From contig CANNMD010000007.1 of NCBI GenBank assembly GCA_947505655.1, positions 1 to 36,658 on the forward strand: a stretch of DNA of 36,658 bases, given 5' to 3'. Positions 15,815 through 24,206 of the stretch are shown piece after piece. A program made the position numbers and the translations under genes. Every line of letters begins with the position of its first letter. The first letter of the stretch is position 1. The stretch comes from Acidimicrobiaceae bacterium. GTDB lineage: Bacteria > Actinomycetota > Acidimicrobiia > Acidimicrobiales > Ilumatobacteraceae. The notes beneath the pieces are model-generated. The model was not told the origin of the DNA and ran no database searches. It saw only the letters and a program-made list of their open reading frames with translations.

Positions 15815-17002
15815 TCAGCGCTCCTTCGGAAGGCCAAGAATGCGCTCGGCCACAATGTTGCGCTGCACCTGAGAGGTGCCCGCAGCAATGCCGAGCGAAA
15901 GGGCATGAATGCGCCCGTGCACATGAGCGTGCGTGGGTAGGTCGGCGATGTCGTCGATACTCAACGACGCGCGGTCGAGTAGATGCATCGCGAGTTCGCC
16001 AAGGCGTGAACGAAGCTCGGCGTAGGCCAGCTTGAACACGTTGCCACCAGGCCCCACGAGGCCGGTGCGCTGAGCTTGGCTGATGTTGCGCTTGGTCAGC
16101 GCCCACAGTGCATCGAGCTCGGCGCAGATACGGCCAATGTCGCGGCGCAAACCGGCGTCGTCCCAAGCGGTGACACCGTTGCGGGTCACCCGCTTGGCGA
16201 GCTGGGCGAGATCTCGGGCGAGTTCCATCGACTGCAACATCTCGCTCACAAACGCGGTGCCGCGCTCGAAGCTCAGCGTGACCATCGCGACGCGCCAGCC
16301 GTCGTTTTCGTCGCCAACGCGGTTGGCTACTGGCACACGCACTTCGTCGAAGAACACCTCACAGAATTCGGTGCTGCCCTCGAGCGTGCGCAGCGGACGC
16401 ACGTCCATTCCGGGCAATCCCATCGGCACGATGAGCCACGTGATGCCGCGGTGCTTGGGCACGTCGGTGTCGGTGCGCACGAGCATCTCGCAGTAGTCGG
16501 CGGTGTGGCCGAAGCTGGTCCAAATCTTTTGTCCGCTAATGACGTAATCGTCGCCATCGCGAATGGCTCGGCAACTGAGGCTGGCCAAGTCGCTGCCAGC
16601 ACCCGGCTCGCTGAAACCCTGACACCAGATGTGCTCGCCTTTGAGAATTGCGGGCAGGTGGAATGCTTTCTGCTCGGCTGAGGCCTCGGTGATGAGGGTG
16701 GGGCCGGCGTGCAGCAGACCAACGAAGTTCTGGCCGACGTATGGGGCGCGGGCGCGCTCGGTCTCTTCGAGAAAGATGAGGTGCTCGGTTGGGGTGGCGC
16801 CAAGACCGCCGTATTCACGGGGCCAGTTGATGCCAGCGAAGCCCGCATCGAACAGCATGCGTTGCCACATCGAGTCGTACTCGCGGCGACCGATCCAGTC
16901 GTTGCGATGCGGCTCGTGAGGCAGCTGTGGAATGACCGAGCTCAGCCAGTCGCGAAGCTTCAGACGGAACGAGTTTTCGGCATCGGTAAATTGCAGATCC
17001 AC
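15815..17002 (-). CDS. Acyl-CoA dehydrogenase, catalytic subunit type (FadE)
   Basis: 395 aa with the full three-domain pattern: WPREYGGLGATPTEH, the FAD/substrate block GFSEPGAGSDLASL, GQKIWTSFGHTADYCEMLVRT, LSFERGT with Glu246 in the likely catalytic-base position, and the C-terminal AAGTSQVQRNIVAERILGLP. It probably forms a heterotetramer with the product of the next gene (5 bases downstream) and introduces the alpha-beta double bond into an acyl-CoA, passing electrons to ETF. The GTG start at 17002 agrees with family N-termini; its ribosome site is weak. It is the first gene of the 17002-13290 operon, with the conserved palindrome 47 bases upstream. Confidence 0.89.
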   Translation of the reverse strand: MDLQFTDAENSFRLKLRDWLSSVIPQLPHEPHRNDWIGRREYDSMWQRMLFDAGFAGINWPREYGGLGATPTEHLIFLEETERARAPYVGQNFVGLLHAGPTLITEASAEQKAFHLPAILKGEHIWCQGFSEPGAGSDLASLSCRAIRDGDDYVISGQKIWTSFGHTADYCEMLVRTDTDVPKHRGITWLIVPMGLPGMDVRPLRTLEGSTEFCEVFFDEVRVPVANRVGDENDGWRVAMVTLSFERGTAFVSEMLQSMELARDLAQLAKRVTRNGVTAWDDAGLRRDIGRICAELDALWALTKRNISQAQRTGLVGPGGNVFKLAYAELRSRLGELAMHLLDRASLSIDDIADLPTHAHVHGRIHALSLGIAAGTSQVQRNIVAERILGLPKER

Positions 17003-17049
17003 GCAGAGTTCTCACTTCGATCGGGTCATCAAGAACGTGGGCGAGCGTA

Positions 17050-17066
17050 TCTGACGATGCGTCAGA
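17050..17066. promoter_or_regulatory. Putative TetR operator, site B (17-bp palindrome)
   Basis: TCTGACGATGCGTCAGA has perfect 7-base arms (TCTGACG / CGTCAGA) around a 3-base spacer. It lies 47 bases before the GTG of the acyl-CoA dehydrogenase/SDR/TetR operon and 49 bases past the stop of the preceding SDR. Together with site D it is one of the two best matches to the shared motif. Confidence 0.68.
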
Positions 17067-17114
17067 AAGCCGTACTGTTGGGGCTGAGCGGGTGTTGGCG
17101 CAGCCACTGATTTG

Positions 17115-17864
17115 CTAGCAGGCGAGGCCGCCATCGACGCTCACGATGGAGCCAGTCATGAATCGTGCCTGCTGAGAAGCAATGAAGGCGAATGCCTCGG
17201 CCATTTCGGATGGCTCGGCTTGGCCCATTGGCGACATCATCTTCGACATCTCGCGGAAGTCGGCGCCTTCGGGCAAGGTGGTAAACGAGTTGACAATGTT
17301 GGTGTTGGTGCCGCCGGGGGCAACAGCGTTGACGCGCACGTTCTTGCCGCGGTACTCGAATGCCAAGGCCCGGGTGAGTTGCACAACGCCACCCTTGCTT
17401 GAGCAGTAGGCGGCGCTCCAGGGCAGGCCCATCAGGCCGGCGTTTGAAGCCGTGTTCACGATGACGCCGTTACCGGTTTCGAGCAGATACGGCAGTGCGT
17501 AGCGGCACATGTAGAACGTGCCGTTGAGGTTCACGCCAACGATGCGGTCGAACCAGTCGGGGTCTTCTTCGTGGGTCCAAGCGAAGTGGCCGATGCCCGC
17601 AATGTTGAGCAGGATGTCGATGCCGCCCATTGCTGCTGCAGCGGTGTCGACTACTGACTTCACGGTGGCTGAGTTCGATACGTCGCACACATATGCGTAC
17701 GCAGTGCCGCCATCGGCAGTGATGGTGGCGGCGGTCTCGTCGGCACCCTTGAGATCGAGGCATGCCACGGTTGCGCCTTCGGCGGCAAACAGCAGTGCGG
17801 TGGCGCGGCCAATGCCCGAGCCAGTGCCAGTGATGATGACGCGCTTACCTGTGAAACGACTCAT
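17115..17864 (-). CDS. Short-chain dehydrogenase/reductase (SDR)
   Basis: 249 aa, the compact classical SDR length. TGTGSGIG (12-19), Ser in NTASNAG, catalytic Tyr153-x3-Lys157 (YCSSK), and a C-terminal SIVSVDGG. The usual NNAG reads NIAG. Likely an NAD(P)-dependent alcohol/ketone oxidoreductase; the substrate is not indicated. ATG at 17864 overlaps the stop of the upstream ligase in ATGA form (17861-17864), and it is the last gene of the five-gene run starting at 23267. It ends about 50 bases before the operator of the next operon. Confidence 0.87.
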   Translation of the reverse strand: MSRFTGKRVIITGTGSGIGRATALLFAAEGATVACLDLKGADETAATITADGGTAYAYVCDVSNSATVKSVVDTAAAAMGGIDILLNIAGIGHFAWTHEEDPDWFDRIVGVNLNGTFYMCRYALPYLLETGNGVIVNTASNAGLMGLPWSAAYCSSKGGVVQLTRALAFEYRGKNVRVNAVAPGGTNTNIVNSFTTLPEGADFREMSKMMSPMGQAEPSEMAEAFAFIASQQARFMTGSIVSVDGGLAC

Positions 17865-19411
17865 GCCGTGCCTCCGTAAATGGTTCGTAGATCTTTCTTC
17901 AATACCTTGCCGCTGGGATTACGTGGCAGCGACTCCACAATCTCGAGCTGCTCAGGAACCTTGTGCATCGAGAGTTGTTGCTCGCGTAGGTAGCTCACCA
18001 TGTCGGGCAATGCCAACGTGGTGCCTGGCTTGCAGACCACAACCGCACAGGCCCGCTCGCCGCTGGCGGCATCGGGCAAACCAATGACCGCCGCATCGAG
18101 CACGCTGGGGTGCGCATACAGCAGGTCTTCGATTTCTTTGGCCGAGATGTTCTCGCCCTTGCGAATGATGATGTCTTTGAGACGGCCGGTGATACTGACC
18201 CAACCGCCCTCGTCGATGACGCCGAGGTCTCCGGTGCGGAACCAACCATCGGGGTCGAACGCTTCGTCGTCGAGAGAGCTATCGAGGTAGCCGAGGCACA
18301 CCTGCGGGCCGCGTACTTGCAGTTCGCCTTCTTCGTTGGCGCCACACACGTGACCGTCGATGATCGCGCGGATCTCAACATCGGGACACGCCCGCCCGTC
18401 GGTGGTTGCCTTCTTGTCGTCGGGATCATCGACATGCACCATCGTGTTGATTGGAGCTTCGGTGAGTCCCCAGCCGCCGATAAGCGGTGCACCCATTTCG
18501 GCCATCATCTCGGCGTGCAAGGTCTTTGGCTTAGGGGCGCCGCCACCGTTGAAGATGCGCACAGTAGGCATGAGCGTTTCGCCAGCAGGCAACTGCCGTT
18601 GGGCATTGAGGTAGGCCAACCAGAACACGGTGCCGGCGCCAGCGCACGTGACGCCGTGCTCGCCCAACCAGCGTGGTGTGTCGGCGGGACTGAAGGTCTC
18701 GACCATCAGCAACTCGACGCCGGTTTGCATGGCGTTGAAGAGCCAGACCAAGCCACCCACATGGGTGATGGGGAAGACCACGGCGGCCTTATCGAGGGGG
18801 CCTACTTGCATGCTCCATTGCATGCCGTTGTTGGCCGCCGACATGCTGCGGTCGCTGTGCTTGGCGCCCTTGGGGTCGGCCGTGGTGCCCGACGAATAGA
18901 ACAGCCACCGAAGCTCACCGAACGCTGCAACGTAAGCGGGCAACGTAGAGGGGTCGCCTTCGGCAAGGGATGGGTCGGCGACGATGATTTCAACACCGCG
19001 ATCGGCGGTGGCTTCGGTAACCATCGGCACGTAATCGAAGCCGCGAAACGTGCCCGGCACGATCATCACTTTGCAGTCGCTTTGGCGGGTGATGAACGCC
19101 ACTTCGCGAGTGCGGTAGATGGGCAGAATCGGGTTCTGGATCGCGCCGAGTCGCGATAACGCGGCAGCGAGCACCAGCGACTCGAATCGTGACGGAAGAA
19201 TCCACGACACGTTGGTGCCGATGCCAATGCCGTGCGCGGCCAAACCGGCGGCAACGCGCTCGCTCCATGCTCGGTATTCGCCGAACGTGAGGGTGCGGCC
19301 CTTTTCGTCGATAGCCATCCGCTTGTTGGGCGTGGCCTCGGCGCGTTCGCAGATGAGCTGCCACAGAGTCTTGCCCGTGGTGTCGATGAGTGCGTTGGTC
19401 AAGGTGTCCAT
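17861..19411 (-). CDS. Acyl-CoA synthetase (AMP-forming), FadD-type
   Basis: 516 aa. P-loop SSGTTADPKG (173-182), GWGLTE, TGDLGVIDEGGW, GRLKDIIIRKGENISAKEIED and adenylation lysine in NPSGKVLKK near the C-terminus. The P-loop has Ala-Asp where many ligases have Gly-x. Wording is like the cyclohexanecarboxylate/HIP-CoA ligase part of the family, but I would not name the substrate. Start ATG 19411 sits behind AGGAGG on the minus strand, which decides it over the longer reading to 19876. It overlaps the preceding ligase gene by 13 bases and the following SDR by 4. Confidence 0.87.
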   Translation of the reverse strand: MDTLTNALIDTTGKTLWQLICERAEATPNKRMAIDEKGRTLTFGEYRAWSERVAAGLAAHGIGIGTNVSWILPSRFESLVLAAALSRLGAIQNPILPIYRTREVAFITRQSDCKVMIVPGTFRGFDYVPMVTEATADRGVEIIVADPSLAEGDPSTLPAYVAAFGELRWLFYSSGTTADPKGAKHSDRSMSAANNGMQWSMQVGPLDKAAVVFPITHVGGLVWLFNAMQTGVELLMVETFSPADTPRWLGEHGVTCAGAGTVFWLAYLNAQRQLPAGETLMPTVRIFNGGGAPKPKTLHAEMMAEMGAPLIGGWGLTEAPINTMVHVDDPDDKKATTDGRACPDVEIRAIIDGHVCGANEEGELQVRGPQVCLGYLDSSLDDEAFDPDGWFRTGDLGVIDEGGWVSITGRLKDIIIRKGENISAKEIEDLLYAHPSVLDAAVIGLPDAASGERACAVVVCKPGTTLALPDMVSYLREQQLSMHKVPEQLEIVESLPRNPSGKVLKKDLRTIYGGTA

Positions 19412-20874
19412 TGTGCGGCCTCCTCTTGGGCGCGTGATTGCAGAGCGAGTTTGTCGATCTTGCCGATGGAGGTGAGTGGCAACTCGTCGAGCACCACCAG
19501 ACAATCGGGCGCCTTGTAGGCCGCAAGATGCTTCTTCACGAACTTGCGCAAATCGCTGAGGTTCAGCTCGGCCGAACCGCGAGGCACTGCGAACAACACG
19601 CCGATCTCGCCGAGGCGGCCCTTCACCGGAACGCCAACCACCGCGACGCCAGCGAGTTTGCGGTACGCGCCAAGACAGTTCTCGATCTCGATGGGATACA
19701 CGTTGTTGCCGCCGCGGATGTACATCTCGGTATTGCGGCCGACCAAGCGAAGGTTGCCGTCGGCGCCCATCCAGCCAAGGTCGCCAGTGTGCAGCCATCC
19801 GTCGCTGTCGATGGCTTCGGCGGTGCGCTCGGGGTCGTTCCAGTAGCCGCGCATCATTGCCCGGCTGCGCAGACACACGGTGCCGATGTGGTCGACGCCG
19901 CGGCCGGTGAGTTCGGTGCCGAGTTCGTCGACCAGCTTCAGGTGCACGCCGCCGTTAGGGCGACCAACGGTGTTGCAGATGACTTCGTCGGTGTCTTTGA
20001 GGCGTGTGCCGGTAGCAACGCATGATTCGGTGCTGGCGTAACGCACAACGACCGGGCAGCCCAACTTGGTGCGCATCTCGGCCACTAACTCGGGAGGAAT
20101 GCGTGCCGCGCCAATGCCAGCGATGCGCAGACTCGACACGTCGGTGGCGGCGAAGTCGGGATGATCGAACATCATCCGGTATTGCGTGGGCACGCCCTGG
20201 CACACCGTGACGTGCTCGGTGCTGATGAGCGCAAGGGCCTCGGCTGCGGTCCACGGTGACGGCACCACGATGGTGGTGATGAGGTGCATCAGTTCGTCCC
20301 AGATGCGGGTCATTGCGCCAACGTGGGCAAAGGGCAGCGGTGACAAGCGGCGATCGCCAGCCTCGCTGAGTGGGGCGGCGCCGTGGGTCATTGAGCGCAG
20401 GCACGAATGGTCGAACCATGCGCCTTTTGGAAAGCCGGTGGTGCCGCCTGTCCACACAATGGCCACCGGATCGGTTGCCTCAAGCGCTACTCGTCGACGA
20501 AGTGGATCTCCGCCCGATGCGGAGGGCAGGGGACCATCGAACGTGAAGCGGGGCGAGCACTGCGCCGTGATGTGTTCGATCTCGGCGGTGCCCAGCCGTG
20601 GATTGATGCCGGTGGCAACGCCGCCTGCGCGAACGATTGCTTGATACGCAATCGCGTAGTCGATGCCGCTGGCCAACTTGATGCCGACGACATCGCCCTT
20701 GGAAATGCCGTGGGTATCGATGAGCCAGCCCGCCAGTGCGTCGGCCTCGGTGGCCCATTGGGCAAACGTCAGCCGTCGACCTTCGTGCACATACGCTTCT
20801 CGGTCGCCGTGTTTGGCAACGACTTCGTCGAACAGATCGACAATGGTGGCAAAGTCGCCGGTAATTGGGTCCAT
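19399..20874 (-). CDS. AMP-dependent CoA ligase, FadD-type
   Basis: 491 aa. P-loop WTGGTTGFPKG, RYASTESC (A5), HTGDLGWMGADG, GRNTEMYIRGGNNVYPIEIE, and SIGKIDK with the C-terminal catalytic lysine. It differs from the downstream ligase in every motif, so the operon encodes two unlike ligases rather than a recent duplicate. Role: ATP-dependent CoA activation of a carboxylate; substrate unknown. ATG at 20874 shares its A with the stop of the upstream alcohol dehydrogenase (TGATG), a classic re-initiation coupling. A longer in-frame reading up to 21258 falls inside that gene and is rejected. Confidence 0.87.
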   Translation of the reverse strand: MDPITGDFATIVDLFDEVVAKHGDREAYVHEGRRLTFAQWATEADALAGWLIDTHGISKGDVVGIKLASGIDYAIAYQAIVRAGGVATGINPRLGTAEIEHITAQCSPRFTFDGPLPSASGGDPLRRRVALEATDPVAIVWTGGTTGFPKGAWFDHSCLRSMTHGAAPLSEAGDRRLSPLPFAHVGAMTRIWDELMHLITTIVVPSPWTAAEALALISTEHVTVCQGVPTQYRMMFDHPDFAATDVSSLRIAGIGAARIPPELVAEMRTKLGCPVVVRYASTESCVATGTRLKDTDEVICNTVGRPNGGVHLKLVDELGTELTGRGVDHIGTVCLRSRAMMRGYWNDPERTAEAIDSDGWLHTGDLGWMGADGNLRLVGRNTEMYIRGGNNVYPIEIENCLGAYRKLAGVAVVGVPVKGRLGEIGVLFAVPRGSAELNLSDLRKFVKKHLAAYKAPDCLVVLDELPLTSIGKIDKLALQSRAQEEAAQWTP

Positions 20875-21977
20875 CAGAAGGTGAGCACGCCTCGCGCGAT
20901 CGTGCCGCTCTCGAGGCCATGAACGGCGTCTTGCCACTGCTCTACAGGGAAGGTCTGCGACACGAGTTCGTCGAGCAAGATTTCGCCGCGGCGGTAGAGC
21001 TCGATGATGCGTGGGATATCGCGGTGCGGCGAGATGGTGCCGTAGCGGCAACCGATGATGCCGCGGTCCACCTGAGTGAGGCGGCCGTAGAGACCATGGA
21101 ACTCGGTGGTCTGGCCCGACACGCCGATGACCACGACGGTGCCTTCCCAGTCGAGCGATTCGAGTGCGTTGTAGGTGACTGCTGGGTGAGCGACACAGTC
21201 GAACGCCCAGTTCACGCCGCCGCCGTTGAATGGGCCGCGGGGCATCTCGCTGTTCCACGGCACCAACGCGCCAATGGCGGCAACCACATCGTCGCGCTTG
21301 CCATCAATGAAGTGCGTTGCGCCGAACTGCTTGGCGAGCGCCTCCTTCTCGGGCACGGTGTCGATAGCGATGATGGTGGTTGCGCCCTGCACCTTGAGGG
21401 CTTGAATCACGTTGAGGCCGACGCCGCCAACACCAAACACGGCGGCGGTTTGGCCGCGCTGCACATTGGCACGGTTGAACACTGCACCCATGCCGGTGAC
21501 CACACCGCAGCCCACAAGGGCAGCCGATGTGAGAGGAACATCGTCGGGGATCTTCACGCACTGAATGTCGCGAACCACGGTGCGCTCGGCGAACGCGCTG
21601 GTTGCAGCGAAGTTGTAGATGGGCTGGCCATCAAGGGTGAACGGCTGGCTCCAGTTGGCCAAGGTTTGGCGGCAACCGGTGGGGCGGCCACTGGCGCACG
21701 GTGCGCAGAATCCGCACGCAGCAAGTGTGGCGATGATGACGTGGTCGCCTGGCTTCACGTGGGTGACAGCGTCGCCCACCTGCGCCACGATGCCTGCGCC
21801 CTCGTGCCCGCACACACCGGGTGACGGCACCGGATAGAGGCCGCTCATGTACGACAGGTCGCTGTGGCACAGGCCAGCAGCACCAATTTCGACGACAACA
21901 TCGCGTGGCCCGGGAGCGCGCAGCGTGAGCCCGTCGACAAATTCGGTCGTGGTGCCGTTAAAGACAATGCCGCGCAT
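20874..21977 (-). CDS. Zinc-dependent alcohol dehydrogenase (MDR family)
   Basis: 367 aa. Catalytic zinc residues Cys37 (GLCHSD), His58-Glu59 (GHEGAG) and the later Cys in VGCGVVTG. The structural zinc site is Cys88-x2-Cys91-x2-Cys94-x7-Cys102. The Rossmann motif is FGVGGVG. It resembles the class III / NDMA-dependent alcohol dehydrogenases of actinobacteria; cofactor NAD(H), substrate an alcohol or aldehyde formed in the same pathway (inferred). ATG 21977 has a GGGGG-rich site upstream; the longer reading to 22040 adds 21 non-homologous residues. It is second in the 23267-17115 run, 81 bases after the amidohydrolase. Confidence 0.88.
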   Translation of the reverse strand: MRGIVFNGTTTEFVDGLTLRAPGPRDVVVEIGAAGLCHSDLSYMSGLYPVPSPGVCGHEGAGIVAQVGDAVTHVKPGDHVIIATLAACGFCAPCASGRPTGCRQTLANWSQPFTLDGQPIYNFAATSAFAERTVVRDIQCVKIPDDVPLTSAALVGCGVVTGMGAVFNRANVQRGQTAAVFGVGGVGLNVIQALKVQGATTIIAIDTVPEKEALAKQFGATHFIDGKRDDVVAAIGALVPWNSEMPRGPFNGGGVNWAFDCVAHPAVTYNALESLDWEGTVVVIGVSGQTTEFHGLYGRLTQVDRGIIGCRYGTISPHRDIPRIIELYRRGEILLDELVSQTFPVEQWQDAVHGLESGTIARGVLTF

Positions 21978-21995
21978 AAGAACCCCCAAGAGTGA

Positions 21996-22008
21996 GCGGT
22001 GAGACCGC
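21996..22008. repeat. Short inverted repeat upstream of the alcohol dehydrogenase
   Basis: GCGGT-GAG-ACCGC forms a 5-bp stem 18 bases before the ATG at 21977. A second GC-rich imperfect hairpin (around TCGGC ... GCCGA, about 22028-22053) lies closer to the preceding stop and has no T-run. They could attenuate or fine-tune read-through between the amidohydrolase and the rest of the operon, or be chance in GC-rich DNA. Confidence 0.25.
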
Positions 22009-22058
22009 AACGATAGTCGTACCCAATTCGGCGGCCGCACACGGACCGGCCGAGTGCA

Positions 22059-23267
22059 TTACTTCAGATGATCGATGTGCAGCATCTTGATGGCGTTGCC
22101 GCGCACCAACTTGTAGACCACTTCATCGGAAAGGTGCGACATCTGCTCAGTTGCGATCTTGGCGGTGTTCGGCCAGGTGCTGTCGCTGTGCGGGTAATCG
22201 CTCTCGTAGGTCACGTTGTCGACGCCAATGGCATCGAGGTTCTGGAGCCCGTGTGGATCGTCGAAGAAGCAACCGTAGACGTGACGCTTGAACAACTCGC
22301 TCGGTGGCTCAAGCACCTTGTCGGCGATGCCGCCCCAGCCGCGGTTCTCTTCCCACACCGTGTCGGCGCGCTCGAGAATGTATGGGATCCAGCCGATCTG
22401 GCCTTCGCTGTAGGCGATGGTGAGATCGGGGAACTTTGTGAAGATGCCACTCATCAACCAGTCGACCATGCTGAAACAGCAGTTCGCGAACGTGAGCGTT
22501 GAGCCAACTGCCGCGGGTGCGTCGGGCGAGGTAGACGGCATCTTTGAGCCGCTACCGATGTGCATGTTGATGGTGGTCTGCGTTTCGTTGCAGGCCTCAA
22601 AGAACGGCAGCCAGTAACCATCGGCGTCGTGGATGCTGGGCAGACCGAGGTTGGCCGGAATCTCGCTGAAGCACACGGCGTGCACACCGCGTGCAGCGTT
22701 GCGGCGAACTTCGCGTGCTGCTTCAACTGGGTCCCACAAAGGAATCAAGGTGAGGGGCAGCAAACGCCCGCCCGAAAGCCCGCACCATTCTTCGACCATC
22801 CAGTCGTTGTATGCCTGCACGCACAACAACCCGAGTTCTTTGTCGGCAGCCTCGGTGAAGGTCTGGCCACAAAAGCGAGGGAAGGTGGGGAAGCACAACG
22901 ACGCTTCGATGCCGTTGATGTCCATGTCGGCGAGTCGCTCGGGCAACAGGTAGGAACCCTGGCGCATCTCGTCGTAGGTGATGCCCTTGAGCGTGACTTC
23001 GTCGCGCGAGAAACCAACGGCAGTGTCGAGGCGGGTGAGTGGACGACGAAGATCTTCGTAGAACCACCAGTCGACGAGTTCGCCTGGATCGCCCTTGTCT
23101 CCGGGGATCGCAGTGAACTTGCCGCCAATGAAGGTCATTTCTTTGACGGGACGGCGTTCGATTCGGGGACCGATGTCTCGGTACTTCGATGGTAAACGGT
23201 CGGACCACACTGTGGCTGGCTCGATGACGTGGTCATCGACCGAGATGATCTTGGGCAACTCGCGCAT
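22059..23267 (-). CDS. Amidohydrolase-2 family protein (PF04909), copy 3
   Basis: 402 aa. Asp11-x-His13 in ISVDDHVIEP, His236 in NMHIGSGS, Asp357 in YESDYPHSDS. These are the same spacings as in the copy at 10027-11235, and the two are near-collinear from RLADMD to the end. A metal-dependent hydrolase or decarboxylase of unknown substrate. The start could be ATG 23267 or GTG 23276; no ribosome site is visible, but TACAGT just upstream of the ATG on the minus strand would give an almost leaderless transcript. The longer reading to 23381 would run through the palindrome at 23290. It heads the 23267-17115 run. Confidence 0.86.
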   Translation of the reverse strand: MRELPKIISVDDHVIEPATVWSDRLPSKYRDIGPRIERRPVKEMTFIGGKFTAIPGDKGDPGELVDWWFYEDLRRPLTRLDTAVGFSRDEVTLKGITYDEMRQGSYLLPERLADMDINGIEASLCFPTFPRFCGQTFTEAADKELGLLCVQAYNDWMVEEWCGLSGGRLLPLTLIPLWDPVEAAREVRRNAARGVHAVCFSEIPANLGLPSIHDADGYWLPFFEACNETQTTINMHIGSGSKMPSTSPDAPAAVGSTLTFANCCFSMVDWLMSGIFTKFPDLTIAYSEGQIGWIPYILERADTVWEENRGWGGIADKVLEPPSELFKRHVYGCFFDDPHGLQNLDAIGVDNVTYESDYPHSDSTWPNTAKIATEQMSHLSDEVVYKLVRGNAIKMLHIDHLK

Positions 23268-23289
23268 GCTCGGCACTGTAGCATCGGTT

Positions 23290-23306
23290 TCTGACGGTCT
23301 GTCAGA
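23290..23306. promoter_or_regulatory. Putative TetR operator, site C (17-bp palindrome)
   Basis: TCTGACGGTCTGTCAGA, with one arm mismatch. It lies 22 bases before the ATG of the amidohydrolase at 23267 and 123 bases before the divergent SDR at 23430. A -10-like TACAGT lies between the palindrome and the ATG on the minus strand, so the palindrome would cover the -35 region: a position suited to repression. Confidence 0.62.
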
Positions 23307-23429
23307 TTCGAGCAAACAGTGGCTCGAACGGTGTTTCTTGGGGGTTTGTTGATGGGTGTGCCGACGAGTTTCGAGAACCAAGCCGCGCTGGTCATGCGCA
23401 TCGATCCTTCGACGCGATAGGACCGAGCC

Positions 23430-24206
23430 ATGTTGTCTCCTGATGCATTCCGTCTCGACTCGAAAGTGGCCCTCATTACTGGCGCCGCACAGGGCCTTGG
23501 GCGCTCGATGGCCCTCGCGTTCGCGCAGTACGGCGCAGACCTGTTGTTATGCGACCGCAAGGTTGACGAACTCGCCGATACAGCGCAGGCGGCCCGCGAG
23601 CTTGGAGCCAACGTGGTCACCGAGATACTCGACGTTCGCGATACCGCTGCGGTGAACCAATGGGTCAGTGGCCTCGATCGCATTGATGTGCTCGTCAACA
23701 ACGCGGGCGGCACCTTCCACGGAGCGTTCCTCGATGCCAGCGACAAGGGTCAGCGATCGTTGGTCGACGAGAACTTCACCAGCGTCACCAACTTCGTGCG
23801 AGCCGCCGTGCCGCGCATGGGTGCGGGCTCGTCGATTATCAACATCACCTCGGTCGAGGCCTATCGGGCGGCTCCCGGATTCGGTATCTACGGAGCAATG
23901 AAGGCAGCGGTCGAGCATCTCAGCCGCACGTTGGCTCTCGAACTCAGCGTGCAAGGCATTCGGGTGAACACTATTGCTCCCGACGGTCTGCCAACGCCAG
24001 GCGATGCAGGGCTCATTGTTGGCGACGACGATTACGGCAAGAAGCTTGCGCTCGGCTGGGGAACTAGCGACGACATCAGCGGGGCAGCGGTGTTCTTGGC
24101 CTCGACAGCGAGTCGTTACATCACGGGAACAACGGTTCATGTCGATGGTGGTTCCGATGCATCCCGCGGTTGGCATCTCGACTCCAAGGGAAATTGGGTG
24201 CCATGA
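23430..24206 (+). CDS. Short-chain dehydrogenase/reductase (SDR)
   Basis: 258 aa. TGAAQGLG near residues 18-25, NNAGG, Ser in NITSVEA, catalytic Tyr154-x3-Lys158 (YGAMK), TGTTVHVDGG. A typical NAD(P)-dependent SDR; the C-terminal tail RGWHLDSKGNWVP is unusual and ends in Trp-Val-Pro. ATG at 23430 with a modest GGA-containing upstream sequence. Its stop overlaps the start of the TauD-type gene by 4 bases (24203-24206), so both act together. The substrate is unknown. It shares a 162-bp divergent region, containing operator site C, with the amidohydrolase operon. Confidence 0.86.
   Translation: MLSPDAFRLDSKVALITGAAQGLGRSMALAFAQYGADLLLCDRKVDELADTAQAARELGANVVTEILDVRDTAAVNQWVSGLDRIDVLVNNAGGTFHGAFLDASDKGQRSLVDENFTSVTNFVRAAVPRMGAGSSIINITSVEAYRAAPGFGIYGAMKAAVEHLSRTLALELSVQGIRVNTIAPDGLPTPGDAGLIVGDDDYGKKLALGWGTSDDISGAAVFLASTASRYITGTTVHVDGGSDASRGWHLDSKGNWVP

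Noticed and set aside
18110-21824. Plus-strand open frames of 349 and 319 codons opposite the ligase and alcohol dehydrogenase genes
   Set aside because: Composition and lack of motifs mark them as shadows; the minus-strand genes are coupled by overlaps and fully motif-supported.
21996-22053. Hairpins between the amidohydrolase and alcohol dehydrogenase as a true terminator
   Set aside because: No T-run after either stem on the minus strand, and the downstream genes need read-through or their own promoter; kept only as a weak repeat feature.
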